DNA of 64,000 nt, taken from assembly GCF_002259485.1 (NCBI RefSeq), contig NZ_NPGA01000011.1:1-64000 (forward strand). Reading direction: 5' to 3'. The position numbers and the translations under genes were made by a program. The stretch comes from Rhodococcus sp. 14-1411-2a (lineage in GTDB: Bacteria > Actinomycetota > Actinomycetes > Mycobacteriales > Mycobacteriaceae). Every line of letters starts with the position of its first letter. The stretch's first letter is position 1. Shown one piece after another: positions 1 to 8,616 of this stretch. The notes below the pieces were generated by a model. That model saw nothing but the letters and a program-made list of their open reading frames with translations, was not told where the DNA came from and did no database searches.

Positions 1-26
1 GGCGGGGTTGGGCGGGCGGGGTGCGA

Positions 27-2165
27 CTACAGCGGCATTGCCCACATGGAGCTCGAGCGTTCCTTGAATGCCGTGCAGTTGGCGTGTTGTTTACTGGCCC
101 GCTGGTAGAAGGTCTGCAGCGGCTCGGTGGGTTCGGGCGGCTGCGGTGTGGGCGCAACCGGCAGGTCGCTGAGTTCGAGCGCTGCGTCGAGAGCTTCCTC
201 GGCCTCGACGCGTCGGGTGCGCGCCAGGTTGGACAGGGCGAGCTGATGGATCGTCACGCGGTCGCCGGACTTGCTGTCCACCGTGGCCTGTCGGGCGACG
301 GAGGCGTCGAACTCGTACACCTTCGAGGCCAGCTGATAGATGCTGGGACGCTCGAGCTCGGCGTCCACCAGAGCCGGCTCGGCCACGGTGCGCGCAGGTG
401 TCGGTGCGGTCTCCTCCGCGGTTCGCAACGCGTGCCGTGCGCCGGAATTCTGGGGCTTCGCCGACGGCCGCTCCAGTAGTTGCTCGAGCTCTGCAACCTC
501 ACGATCGGCTACCGGGTCCTTTGCCGGCGGCGCGACGAAGGGCACGATCGGCTCGAACTCGATCTTCTCCGACGACGTCGCCGCAGTCGCATTCTTGGAC
601 GGAATGAGCAGCGCGACGATCACCGTGCCGACGCCGAACACGACGGCGGCAACAACACTCGTGTGCACCACTGCGTCACCGAACGCCGCGACGGCATTGG
701 CCTCCAGATTGTCGGCGAACCCACTGAGAAATGCGTTCTGGTCACGGATGACGTCGGAGACGATCACCGCACCGGCCAACGAATCCTGCGATGCCGCAAG
801 CCCTTCCGCCGCCTGCCCGGTGTACTGGCCGTTCGGTTGCTTGCCGGGGAAGGTCTGCAGGAATCCTTCGATGCCCTGGCGGTAGGACGCGGCGAGCACC
901 GATCCGAGCACAGCGATACCGAGCGATCCGCCGAGTTCGAGGGCGGTGTCGTTGAGGCCGCCGCCCACTCCGAGCTTGCTGTCCGGGAACTCGCCCATGA
1001 TGGAGTCGGTGCAGGGCGAGACGGACAGTCCGATTGCCAGACCGAGCAGCGTCAGCACCGGAAGGAAGTCGGAATACGTTGCGGTCGAGTCGATCCCAAT
1101 GAGCGAGATGACCGACAGCGTTCCCACGATCATGCCCGCGGTGACGGTGACGCGCGGTCCCAGCTTCGGCGTGAGCCACATCGTGATTCCGGATCCGACG
1201 AAGACCGCACCGGCCAACGGCAAGAGGTGAACGCCGGTGGACACCGGACCGTAGCCGAGAGCGAACTGCAGATACTGGGCGACGAAGTAGATGGCGCCGA
1301 AGGTGACGAGGAAGAAGATCAGCACCGCGAGGGTGGCCCCGCTGAGGATGCGGGAAGAGAACATCCGGACGTCGAGCAACGGATTGGGATGCCGCAGTTC
1401 CCATCCCACGAAGCCGAGGACCGACAGCAACCCGACGAGCGCGAAGTACAGCGGCCCGACCGTCCAGCCGAAGTGCATCCCCTCGATGATGGCGTACACG
1501 ATGGTCGACACGGCCAGCACCGACAGCAGTCCACCGATCCAGTCGATCGCACCCGGGTCGACGGCCCGTGACGGCGGGACCAGCACGACGGCACCGACGA
1601 TGGCGGCCAGCGCGATCGGAACATTGATCAGGAACGTCGAGTGCCAGGTGAAGCTCTCGAGAAGCCAGCCCGCCAACAGCGGCCCGGCCGCGATCGCGAG
1701 TCCCGAGGTTGCCGCCCACACGGTGACAGCGGTGGCGCGCTCCCGCTTGGGGAAGGTGGCGACCAACAGCGACAGTGTGGCGGGCATGACGATGGCTGCG
1801 GCGACACCCATGACGATGCGGGCCAGGATCACCCCGAGGGTGGCATCGGTGAGTGCCCCGGCCACAGATCCGGCGACGAAGATGATCAGGCCGAGAATCA
1901 GAGCGCCGCGGCGGCTGTAGCGATCTCCGATCACCCCGCACAGCAACATCAACGACGCGTAGGGGACGGTGTAGCCGTCGATCACCCATTGCAGGTCGCT
2001 GCTCGTCAGACTCAGATCGAGTGTCATCGACGGTGCGGCGACCAACAGGGACGTATTGGCCATGACCACGATCAGCAGGCTCAGGCACAACACCACCAGC
2101 GCCGACCAGCGTCGTGGGTACGGTTTGTGCATATCTTGGACAGGCGTCATCGCAAGCAGTGTCAT
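27..2165 (-). CDS. DHA2-family MFS multidrug exporter with long C-terminal tail
   Basis: This 712-aa protein resembles the EmrB/QacA (DHA2, about 14 transmembrane segments) drug:proton antiporters. About 520 residues are hydrophobic helices, and the MFS loop motif GDRYSRRG follows the second helix. Family members usually end near 500-550 residues. Here a hydrophilic, Glu/Ala/Pro-rich tail of about 190 residues follows the last helix (from about residue 523) and is probably cytoplasmic. The ATG at 2165 is taken as start; an in-frame ATG at 2150 is an alternative. It is divergent from a TetR gene with a perfect palindrome in between, so regulation by that TetR is likely. The substrate cannot be told from sequence. 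Confidence 0.9.
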   Translation of the reverse strand: MTLLAMTPVQDMHKPYPRRWSALVVLCLSLLIVVMANTSLLVAAPSMTLDLSLTSSDLQWVIDGYTVPYASLMLLCGVIGDRYSRRGALILGLIIFVAGSVAGALTDATLGVILARIVMGVAAAIVMPATLSLLVATFPKRERATAVTVWAATSGLAIAAGPLLAGWLLESFTWHSTFLINVPIALAAIVGAVVLVPPSRAVDPGAIDWIGGLLSVLAVSTIVYAIIEGMHFGWTVGPLYFALVGLLSVLGFVGWELRHPNPLLDVRMFSSRILSGATLAVLIFFLVTFGAIYFVAQYLQFALGYGPVSTGVHLLPLAGAVFVGSGITMWLTPKLGPRVTVTAGMIVGTLSVISLIGIDSTATYSDFLPVLTLLGLAIGLSVSPCTDSIMGEFPDSKLGVGGGLNDTALELGGSLGIAVLGSVLAASYRQGIEGFLQTFPGKQPNGQYTGQAAEGLAASQDSLAGAVIVSDVIRDQNAFLSGFADNLEANAVAAFGDAVVHTSVVAAVVFGVGTVIVALLIPSKNATAATSSEKIEFEPIVPFVAPPAKDPVADREVAELEQLLERPSAKPQNSGARHALRTAEETAPTPARTVAEPALVDAELERPSIYQLASKVYEFDASVARQATVDSKSGDRVTIHQLALSNLARTRRVEAEEALDAALELSDLPVAPTPQPPEPTEPLQTFYQRASKQHANCTAFKERSSSMWAMPL

Positions 2166-2204
2166 CGTGTGTTCCCCCCCGTTGGCAAAGTGCGAGACAC
2201 ACCT

Positions 2205-2220
2205 TGCACAGTGCTGTGCA
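2205..2220. promoter_or_regulatory. Candidate TetR operator
   Basis: A perfect inverted repeat, TGCACAG-N2-CTGTGCA, sits between the divergent MFS exporter and TetR genes, 40 bp upstream of the exporter start. The position and symmetry are those expected for the operator of the adjacent TetR protein. The assignment is inferred from location. Confidence 0.6.
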
Positions 2221-2303
2221 GCTTAGGAAGCGTCGACTAGGATCGGCAATCTTTTGTGGCGGCAACCACACTCCCCGCCCGCGATCGTGCTAGATGTTGT
2301 CCT

Positions 2304-2966
2304 GTGCGTAAGACGACGGAGTCGAGTTCGATTGCACGGGACGCAGCTGCGCCGCCCGTGCAACGACGTGACGCCCGATCCAATCGAGCGCGAATTCTGC
2401 ACGTTGCACAGGGGGTACTGGCGAACAATCCCGATGCGACGATCAACGACGTCGCCGCCGCTGCGGGAGTGGTCCGGCGAACCGTGTACGCCCACTTCGC
2501 CTCTCGCGAAGCGTTGATCGACGGTATCGCCGTGGAAGCAGCGGAACGAATTTCGGCTGCGTTGACCCGCGTTCCTGCCGCAGACGAATCGGCGGTGACG
2601 GTGTTCGTTCGGCAGACACTGGCCCTGGCACGCGTCGGAGATCAGTACCGGCTGTTACTCGCGGTCGCACGGTCCGATCTGGGACACAACAGCATTCACG
2701 ATCTACTGACTCCGATGCGCGAGTCGGCCGCCGCGGTCATCCGACGGGGACAGCGCGAGGGTGTGTTCTCCTCGTACCTCGCCGCCGAAGTGCTGATTCT
2801 CAATATCGAGGCCATTGCGCTGTCGATCCTCGACGCCACCAACGCCGGATTGATCGGCGATCCGGCCGGAGCGGCGACGACGTCGAGCCTGGTGCTGCTG
2901 GGAATCGCGCCGGACGACGCGGAACGCATAGTCGCAGATGTTCGGTCGTCCGCCCGCGCCCGCTGA
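2304..2966 (+). CDS. TetR/AcrR family transcriptional regulator
   Basis: A 220-aa regulator with an N-terminal TetR helix-turn-helix (recognition region AGVVRRTVYAHFASRE) and an alpha-helical ligand-binding C-terminal domain. The GTG at 2304 is chosen because residues upstream of it (an ORF open from 2256) are unlike the family and would run over the promoter region. It is divergent from the DHA2 exporter with a palindrome between them, so it is most likely that exporter's local repressor. The inducer is unknown. Confidence 0.85.
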   Translation: MRKTTESSSIARDAAAPPVQRRDARSNRARILHVAQGVLANNPDATINDVAAAAGVVRRTVYAHFASREALIDGIAVEAAERISAALTRVPAADESAVTVFVRQTLALARVGDQYRLLLAVARSDLGHNSIHDLLTPMRESAAAVIRRGQREGVFSSYLAAEVLILNIEAIALSILDATNAGLIGDPAGAATTSSLVLLGIAPDDAERIVADVRSSARAR

Positions 2967-2991
2967 GAGCAGTACCGACCCCACGCACGAC

Positions 2992-3030
2992 GAAGGCCCC
3001 GTCGCAGTGTGTTGTGCGAACGGGGCCTTC
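2992..3030. terminator. Bidirectional hairpin terminator
   Basis: Perfect 11-bp arms, GAAGGCCCCGT and ACGGGGCCTTC, flank a 17-nt loop between the convergent tetR and protease genes. No long T-run follows on the plus strand, but the placement suggests termination for both genes. Confidence 0.7.
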
Positions 3031-3048
3031 GGCCGAAAACGGGTGGAT

Positions 3049-3705
3049 CTAGGGAGCCGGGACGAATCCTGCGCCGAGTCCGTTGCCCTGATCGACGTTG
3101 CGGAGTATCGCGTCGAAGTTGGTGCCGACCTCGGGTCCGAAGCACGCCACGCCGAGGTAGGCATTGACCATGCCGACGAGGGTGTTGCCGACGACGACCG
3201 GGCTGCCCGAGTCACCTTCGACGACACACAGCTGCGCCCAGGTCTCCTGCGACTGCAAGACGTCGCCGTACGCGAGTCCGCAGGTGTTGCCGGTGGTACG
3301 GCCTTCCTTGCAGACGATGTTCGGGAATGCCGTCGGCGGACCGACCTGCGAGATGGTCACGTTGCCGACGCGGTTGATCGGTGCGACCTTGTCACGCTGG
3401 AATTCGATGAGGGCGTAGTCGTATTCCGGGTTGGAGAACGCGATGCGGCCGACCTCACCGAGGGAGGTGTCGTACTCGGGGACGATGGAGGCGCCCGCTT
3501 GGCCACAGTGACCGGCGGTGAAGCCGACCAGGTTTCCGTTGCGGTCGTTACCGATCGTCGTCAGCGTGCACTCGGCCGCGCCTCCGACGATGATTCCCGA
3601 GCCGCCGCCGAGAGCAGCTGGAGTGGCCGCGGATGCGGACCCCACGCCGACGCTGGCTACGATTGCAGCCGCCCCCACGACGACGAGCATGAATTTCTTG
3701 AACAT
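3049..3705 (-). CDS. Secreted chymotrypsin-like (S1 family) serine protease
   Basis: A 218-aa secreted protein. Residues 1-26 form a Sec signal peptide (two Lys, hydrophobic core, SASA-A cleavage site). The mature part carries the S1 catalytic triad: His66 in TAGHC, Asp96 in YDYALI and Ser166 in EGDSGSP. Six cysteines (near 46, 67, 132, 142, 160 and 188) could form three disulphides, as in streptogrisin-like proteases. There is almost no propeptide, so it is probably active without the pro-domain used by streptogrisins. It stands alone between two terminator or intergenic regions. Likely an extracellular or cell-wall protease; the substrate is unknown. Confidence 0.9.
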   Translation of the reverse strand: MFKKFMLVVVGAAAIVASVGVGSASAATPAALGGGSGIIVGGAAECTLTTIGNDRNGNLVGFTAGHCGQAGASIVPEYDTSLGEVGRIAFSNPEYDYALIEFQRDKVAPINRVGNVTISQVGPPTAFPNIVCKEGRTTGNTCGLAYGDVLQSQETWAQLCVVEGDSGSPVVVGNTLVGMVNAYLGVACFGPEVGTNFDAILRNVDQGNGLGAGFVPAP

Positions 3706-3771
3706 GTACTCCCTCTCAGCGGTGTCGGCAGAACCCTAGCAACAACAGGTGTACGAACACGAGCGAGTCGT

Positions 3772-4497
3772 TCATACGTCCTGCTCGAGGGCGGCAAGCG
3801 TCGTGCGCGCCTCCTCGAGTTGACGGCTCAGTTCTGCAACGCGTCGGGCGGCTTCCTCGCGCGCGTGGGAGATGACTGCCTCGACTGCGTCGCGTGCAGT
3901 GGGGTCGCCCAACTCCCGAACAGCGCGGCTCACCGACTCGGGGCTCACCGGTTGCGATTTGGTGGGCCGCTTCGCCCCCTGGGTGACCGTGACGGACCAA
4001 TCGTTGTCGGCCCCCGCATGAATGGTGACGCTGACGCCGCCCGGTGCCTTCTTGGCTCGACGGGGAGCCGGACTCGGCGGTTGCACGGCCTTGGGGCGTT
4101 CCGCCACCGTCTTGGGCTGTGCCGGCTCCGCGTCGGGCCGAACCGCTACGGGTTTGGGCTGCAACGGCTCGGCGCTCCTTGCCGGCGTCGCCTGAGGCGG
4201 TGCCACCTTCTTCGCGGGCACGCGCTTGGCCGGCGCAGGCGGAGTTGCCGCGTTGCGAGTGATGCGCAGTTCCTCTGCCTCGTAGGGCAATTCGTCGTTG
4301 ACACCCTTCGGGCTGATGGTGACCGTGGTGCCGTCGATCGACACGACCTTCGCCGACGTCCCCTCGGGCAGGCCCAGACTCGGGTTGGGTTCACGAAGAT
4401 AGACGGTGGCCCGACGCCCCTCGGCGAGCGCCGCGGCCAGAGCCGTCAGATTCTCGGGAGTCAACGAATCGTTCACGGCGCGCCCACGGGGTGGCAT
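3772..4497 (-). CDS. Hypothetical low-complexity protein (DUF6319-like)
   Basis: A 241-aa protein of unknown function. Residues about 10-80 form a compact domain with SH3-like beta character (ATVYLREPNPSLGLPEGTSA). A Pro/Ala/Lys-rich linker (80-150) follows, then a second short domain (GGVSVTIHAGADNDWSVTV) and a C-terminal coiled coil (190-241, heptad Leu/Ala with Arg and Glu). The architecture recalls actinobacterial DUF6319 proteins, recalled from memory rather than searched. There is no signal peptide and no transmembrane segment. The basic linker could bind nucleic acid, but that is speculation. A GTG at codon 8 is an alternative start. Confidence 0.6.
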   Translation of the reverse strand: MPPRGRAVNDSLTPENLTALAAALAEGRRATVYLREPNPSLGLPEGTSAKVVSIDGTTVTISPKGVNDELPYEAEELRITRNAATPPAPAKRVPAKKVAPPQATPARSAEPLQPKPVAVRPDAEPAQPKTVAERPKAVQPPSPAPRRAKKAPGGVSVTIHAGADNDWSVTVTQGAKRPTKSQPVSPESVSRAVRELGDPTARDAVEAVISHAREEAARRVAELSRQLEEARTTLAALEQDV

Positions 4498-4894
4498 CGA
4501 CTACCGGCCTTTCTCGAAAGTGTTTGCGAATACTGTCGCACACTTGCAGGTGAGATGCGGCCGGGGCAGCACAGGGCGCGTCGGATCGGCGTATCGAGAG
4601 GAGGTTATCCGTTAATCCAAGTAACTGTAACCACAAGTAACTGTAACTTGGATTAACACTTAGAATTGGTTGGCCGAGAAGGCCGATGTCTCTCACTGTA
4701 TACGACAGCCGCCCGGCGCACCGCGCGCGCACTCAGAGGTGCCATCGGCCCCACCAGGGTACCGGCGAGTAGCCGCGCGACTCCCGGGCGAGATCGGTGT
4801 CCCGGAACCACCTCACCGAACCGCCCTCGCACACGGTTTCTGCCGCGTAGCCTGGCGGCGTGCCTCCTTGCGAAGGTACGGAACAGGAGTCTCG
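4498..4894. other. 397-bp divergent intergenic region upstream of plsB
   Basis: No coding sequence is supported here, although one ORF runs in frame into plsB from 4670. The centre (4600-4660) is markedly AT-richer than its surroundings and holds the dyad element listed separately. The region presumably carries the promoters of both the low-complexity protein (minus) and the plsB operon (plus). Confidence 0.6.
4611..4657. promoter_or_regulatory. 47-bp dyad with internal direct repeats; candidate operator
   Basis: Perfect 12-bp arms GTTAATCCAAGT (4611-4622) and ACTTGGATTAAC (4646-4657) enclose two direct copies of AAGTAACTGTAAC (4619-4631 and 4635-4647) that overlap the arms. This nested symmetry in an AT-rich island upstream of plsB looks like a two-site operator. 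The regulator is not identifiable from the window. Confidence 0.55.
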
Positions 4895-7192
4895 ATGTAC
4901 CACCTCGACGCGGACGAACAGTCGCTCAGCGACGGTCCGCACGTGTATTTGCTCGACGCCAAATCCACCCTCGAGGTTCAGGCTCTGAATCAGTGGATCG
5001 ACGCCACCACGCCGGACGGCGAACCGCGACCACCCTCGGTGGTGCTCTCCGGTGAGGCGAAAACGTCACTCTCGGACAGTGTTCGCGGCTACGCCGACGA
5101 TCCGCTGCTGATCCCGCTGCGGGTGACTCTGTCCGATCGCAAGAGCGGCATTCTGCACCGAATCTTCGCGCCCCGTGGTCGGTCCAAGCCAACGCAGGTG
5201 TGGCAGCGATGGGTGGCAGGCGACGACCCGGACCACTCCGCGGTGTTGGTCGGCGAGCCCGCGACTCTCAGTGATCTGCAGGATCGGTTCGAGCGCGGCG
5301 GCGGCACGTCCCTGTCATCGTTCATTCTTCGTCAGGCCAGTCTGGCGCTGGACAAGGCCGAGCGCGGCGTCATCGGCTCCGAGTACAAGATCCCGCGATT
5401 CGTCGTCGAGGACATGACGGAACAGAAGAAGTTCCGGGACGGAATCACCGAACTCGCCGAGGAGGTCGGCCAGGATCGCGACGCCGTCGACACCCGCGTC
5501 CAGGAGATCCTCGGTGAGATGGTCGCAACCGAGACCCGCCGCGCGGTCGAGATGTGGGGAACCCTCGGGGCGTACTTCTCCCGGGCGTACAAGGTCGACG
5601 TGGACCGTGATCAGTTGCAGAAGGTACGCGAACTCAACAAGAACTATCCGCTGGTGTTCCTGCCCAACCACCGTTCCTATCTCGACCCGCTCGTACTGCG
5701 TCCTGCCCTGCTGGCCGAAGGCCTGCCGCTCAACCACGTCATGGGCGGCATCAACGTCGGCTTCTGGCCGCTGGGCCCGATCGCCAAACGCAGTGGCGTC
5801 GTGCTCATCCAGCGCAAGTTCTCCGACGCGATCTACAAGTGGACGCTGCGTCAGTACATGAGCTTCCTGCTGAGCAAGCGGTTCAACCTCGAGTGGTACA
5901 TCGAGGGCGGCCGTAGCCGCACCGGGAAGCTCCGCCCGCCACGGTTCGGCCTGCTGACCTATCTGGTGGACGCACTCGAGACCAGCGATGCGGAGGACGT
6001 GTACCTGGTTCCGACGTCCATCACCTACGACCGGCTGCACGAGGTCGGTGCGATGGCCGAGGAATCGCACGGCGCGAAGAAGCAGGCCGAGGGCATTCGG
6101 ATGGCCATCGGGTACATCCGCGCGCAGGGCACGTTGCGCGGCAACGTGTACCTGAACTTCGGCGAGCCGATGTCGGTGGCGTCGATCGTCGCCGAGAACT
6201 CCGACAAGCGGGTGGCGGTGCAGAAGATCGCGCTCGGTGTATCCCATGCGATCAACGACGCGACTCCGGTGACGCCCGCGGCGCTGGTCACCATGGCCCT
6301 GCTCGGCATCGAGGATCGCGCCCTCAACGTCAACGAGATGTGGGCCATCATCGCCCCGCTCGCCCGCTACATCAAGCGCCGCAACCTGCCCACCGCGGGC
6401 GGCGTGGACATCGCCGACGTCGACGTCGTGCGCTCGGCCGTCATCGCACAGGTCAACGCCAACGTCGTCAAGCGTTTCGACGACGGTCCCGAGCCCCTGT
6501 TCTACCTGGCTCAGGACAAGCATCTGGTCGCAGCGTTCTTCCGCAACAACGCAATCCACTTCTTCGTCATGCGCGCCATCGGCGAGTTGGTCGTGCTGCC
6601 GACCAGCGGCGATTCGACGCCACTGACCCAGGAGTCGCTGTGGCAGTCGGCACTGCAGTTACGCGATCTGCTCAAGTTCGAGTTCTTCTTCGGCGACAAG
6701 AAGGACTTCGGCGAGCGGCTCGAATCCGAGGTCGATCTCATCGACCCGGACTGGCGCGCCAACATCAGCGATCCAGATTATGCTGCGCGACAACTGCAGT
6801 CGCAGGATCTGCATCTGGCGCACCGCGTGCTGCAGCCGATCTTCGAGGCGTACCAGGTGGTTGCCGATCAGCTGATGTTGCTGCCGCAGAGCGGTGAGTT
6901 CGACAAGGCGAAGTTCATCACGGAATGCCTCGGTGCAGCTCAAGCCAGACGACTTCGTCAGCAGCTCGATCACAGCGAGTCGATCTCCGGCGAATTGTTC
7001 GATACAGCATTGCAATTGGCCGAGAATCGCGATCTGGTCGATTCCACGTCCGACGGTATCGCGCGCCGCAGGCGGGACTTCGCGCTCGAGATCGACGAGT
7101 GGGCACGCAAGGTGCGTACGATCCGCGACATGGCCCACCGCATGCTGCGCGAGGTAGAACCGATCTCGGCCCCCGAGGAGAACAATTCATGA
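4895..7192 (+). CDS. plsB: Glycerol-3-phosphate 1-O-acyltransferase
   Basis: A 765-aa membrane-associated enzyme that acylates sn-glycerol-3-phosphate at position 1, the first step of phospholipid and triacylglycerol synthesis. The acyltransferase core has HX4D as NHRSYLD (His259, Asp264), and then GGRSRTGKL, the glycerol-phosphate-binding block. The length fits mycobacterial PlsB2. The ATG at 4895 is chosen because AGGAG lies 5 nt upstream; the open frame extends to 4670, but that part is unlike the family. The stop overlaps the next start (ATGA), so translation is coupled to the HAD/PlsC fusion, the same pair order as plsB2/plsC in mycobacteria. Confidence 0.93.
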   Translation: MYHLDADEQSLSDGPHVYLLDAKSTLEVQALNQWIDATTPDGEPRPPSVVLSGEAKTSLSDSVRGYADDPLLIPLRVTLSDRKSGILHRIFAPRGRSKPTQVWQRWVAGDDPDHSAVLVGEPATLSDLQDRFERGGGTSLSSFILRQASLALDKAERGVIGSEYKIPRFVVEDMTEQKKFRDGITELAEEVGQDRDAVDTRVQEILGEMVATETRRAVEMWGTLGAYFSRAYKVDVDRDQLQKVRELNKNYPLVFLPNHRSYLDPLVLRPALLAEGLPLNHVMGGINVGFWPLGPIAKRSGVVLIQRKFSDAIYKWTLRQYMSFLLSKRFNLEWYIEGGRSRTGKLRPPRFGLLTYLVDALETSDAEDVYLVPTSITYDRLHEVGAMAEESHGAKKQAEGIRMAIGYIRAQGTLRGNVYLNFGEPMSVASIVAENSDKRVAVQKIALGVSHAINDATPVTPAALVTMALLGIEDRALNVNEMWAIIAPLARYIKRRNLPTAGGVDIADVDVVRSAVIAQVNANVVKRFDDGPEPLFYLAQDKHLVAAFFRNNAIHFFVMRAIGELVVLPTSGDSTPLTQESLWQSALQLRDLLKFEFFFGDKKDFGERLESEVDLIDPDWRANISDPDYAARQLQSQDLHLAHRVLQPIFEAYQVVADQLMLLPQSGEFDKAKFITECLGAAQARRLRQQLDHSESISGELFDTALQLAENRDLVDSTSDGIARRRRDFALEIDEWARKVRTIRDMAHRMLREVEPISAPEENNS

Positions 7193-8616
7193 CCGAGTTC
7201 GACGATCGACTGATTGCGATCGCCGCCGCTCCACCCGGCCGGGACACCGTTGCGTTCTTCGATCTGGACGGCACGCTGATCAACGGATTCTCGGCCCGTG
7301 CAGTATTTCTCGAACGACTCAAGACTCTCGACGTGACGGTCAAGGAACTGTGGGAGATATCGAGTGCCGTCGTCGAGATGCGGATGCGCAACTCCCCGGT
7401 CGACAACCTGATGGGCAAGGCCGTCCGGGGCCTGGAGGGCCGTCGGGAAGACGATCTGATGGAACAGGCAGACACGCTGTTCCGCAACGAGATCGCGCCG
7501 ATGATCTACCCACAAGCCCGCATCCTTGTCGAAGCACACCGTCACGCCGGTCATCGACTGGTGATGGCCACCTCGGCCACGCCGTACCAGGCGCTGCCCG
7601 TACAGCAGGACATGATGTTCGAGACACTGCTGTGCACCACCCCGGTGGTCACCGACGGCATCCTGACCGGGGAGCTGGTCGGCGATTCGCTGTGGGGCCC
7701 ACGTAAGGCCAAGGCCGCGATCGGCTACGCCGAACGTGAGGGAATCGCTCTCGCCGGCTGCTTCGCCTACTCCAACGGCGGTGAGGACATTCCACTGCTC
7801 GAGGCCGTCGGCCGTCCCGTCGCCCTCAACCCGGATCCCGAACTGCAGCGCTACGCCGCCAAGAAGAAGTGGCCGTCGCTCACGTTGGAGAGCCCCAAGC
7901 GCGGCACCGATCTGACCTCGGCCGTGCGCAGCACCGCAGCTCTGGGGTCGGTGCTGGCCAGCGCATCGATCGGCCTCGGCCTCGGGTTACTGACGCGCAG
8001 CAGGCGCAACGGAGCGAACATCACCAGCACCATTGCGCCGGACATCGCTCTGACCATTGCCGGAGTCAAGCTCGACGTGACCGGCACCGAGAACGCGTGG
8101 TCGGCGCGACCTGCCGTGTTCATGTTCAACCATCAGAGCACTGCCGACTCGATCATCGTCACCTCCATTCTTCGACGCGACATCACCGCGGTCGCCAAAC
8201 GAGAACTCGAACGCGACCCACGATTCGCACTGCTGGGCAGAATTTTCGACGTCGCCTACGTCGATCGTGGTGATCCCTCTCAGGCGCGCGAGGCGATGCG
8301 CCCGGCCATAGAGAAATTGCACAATGGCATTTCCGTCGCCATCGCGCCCGAGGGCACGCGGATGCCGACGTCGCGTCTCGGCCGATTCAAGAAGGGCGGC
8401 TTCCACCTGGCGATGCAGGCCGGAGTGCCCATCGTTCCCATCGTCATCCACAACGCGGGTGACGTGATGTGGAAAAAGGATTTCACCGTCCATTCCGGTA
8501 CCGTCAAGGTCACCATCGGCGAGCCCATTCCCACCACGGACTGGGAGCCCGACAAGATCGACGCGTACGTGGACGATGTCCGTTCCTATTTCGACAGAAC
8601 GTTGGGATATGCCTGA
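7189..8616 (+). CDS. plsC: HAD-IB hydrolase fused to 1-acylglycerol-3-phosphate acyltransferase (PlsC)
   Basis: A 475-aa bifunctional-looking protein. The N-terminal half is a HAD-IB phosphatase domain (Asp25 and Asp27 in FFDLDGTL). The C-terminal half, from about residue 270, is a PlsC acyltransferase with NHQSTAD (His315, Asp320) and EGTRMPTSRLGRFKKGG. The PlsC half should convert lysophosphatidate to phosphatidate. The HAD half might dephosphorylate a lipid or head-group phosphate, but its substrate is not known. Known mycobacterial PlsC homologues share this fusion. It overlaps plsB by 4 bp and the cyclase gene by 8 bp. Confidence 0.92.
   Translation: MTEFDDRLIAIAAAPPGRDTVAFFDLDGTLINGFSARAVFLERLKTLDVTVKELWEISSAVVEMRMRNSPVDNLMGKAVRGLEGRREDDLMEQADTLFRNEIAPMIYPQARILVEAHRHAGHRLVMATSATPYQALPVQQDMMFETLLCTTPVVTDGILTGELVGDSLWGPRKAKAAIGYAEREGIALAGCFAYSNGGEDIPLLEAVGRPVALNPDPELQRYAAKKKWPSLTLESPKRGTDLTSAVRSTAALGSVLASASIGLGLGLLTRSRRNGANITSTIAPDIALTIAGVKLDVTGTENAWSARPAVFMFNHQSTADSIIVTSILRRDITAVAKRELERDPRFALLGRIFDVAYVDRGDPSQAREAMRPAIEKLHNGISVAIAPEGTRMPTSRLGRFKKGGFHLAMQAGVPIVPIVIHNAGDVMWKKDFTVHSGTVKVTIGEPIPTTDWEPDKIDAYVDDVRSYFDRTLGYA

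Noticed and set aside
480..1571. 363-aa open frame on the plus strand, opposite the MFS gene
   Set aside because: Arg/Asp/Gln/His-rich translation typical of antisense frames in GC-rich DNA; the MFS frame has clear helices and motifs.
2938..4656. 572-aa open frame on the plus strand
   Set aside because: Runs antisense through the protease and the low-complexity protein, with no family features; a high-GC shadow.
4670..4894. N-terminal extension of PlsB by 75 codons
   Set aside because: Composition unlike the family; the ATG at 4895 has a good ribosome site and the expected N-terminus.
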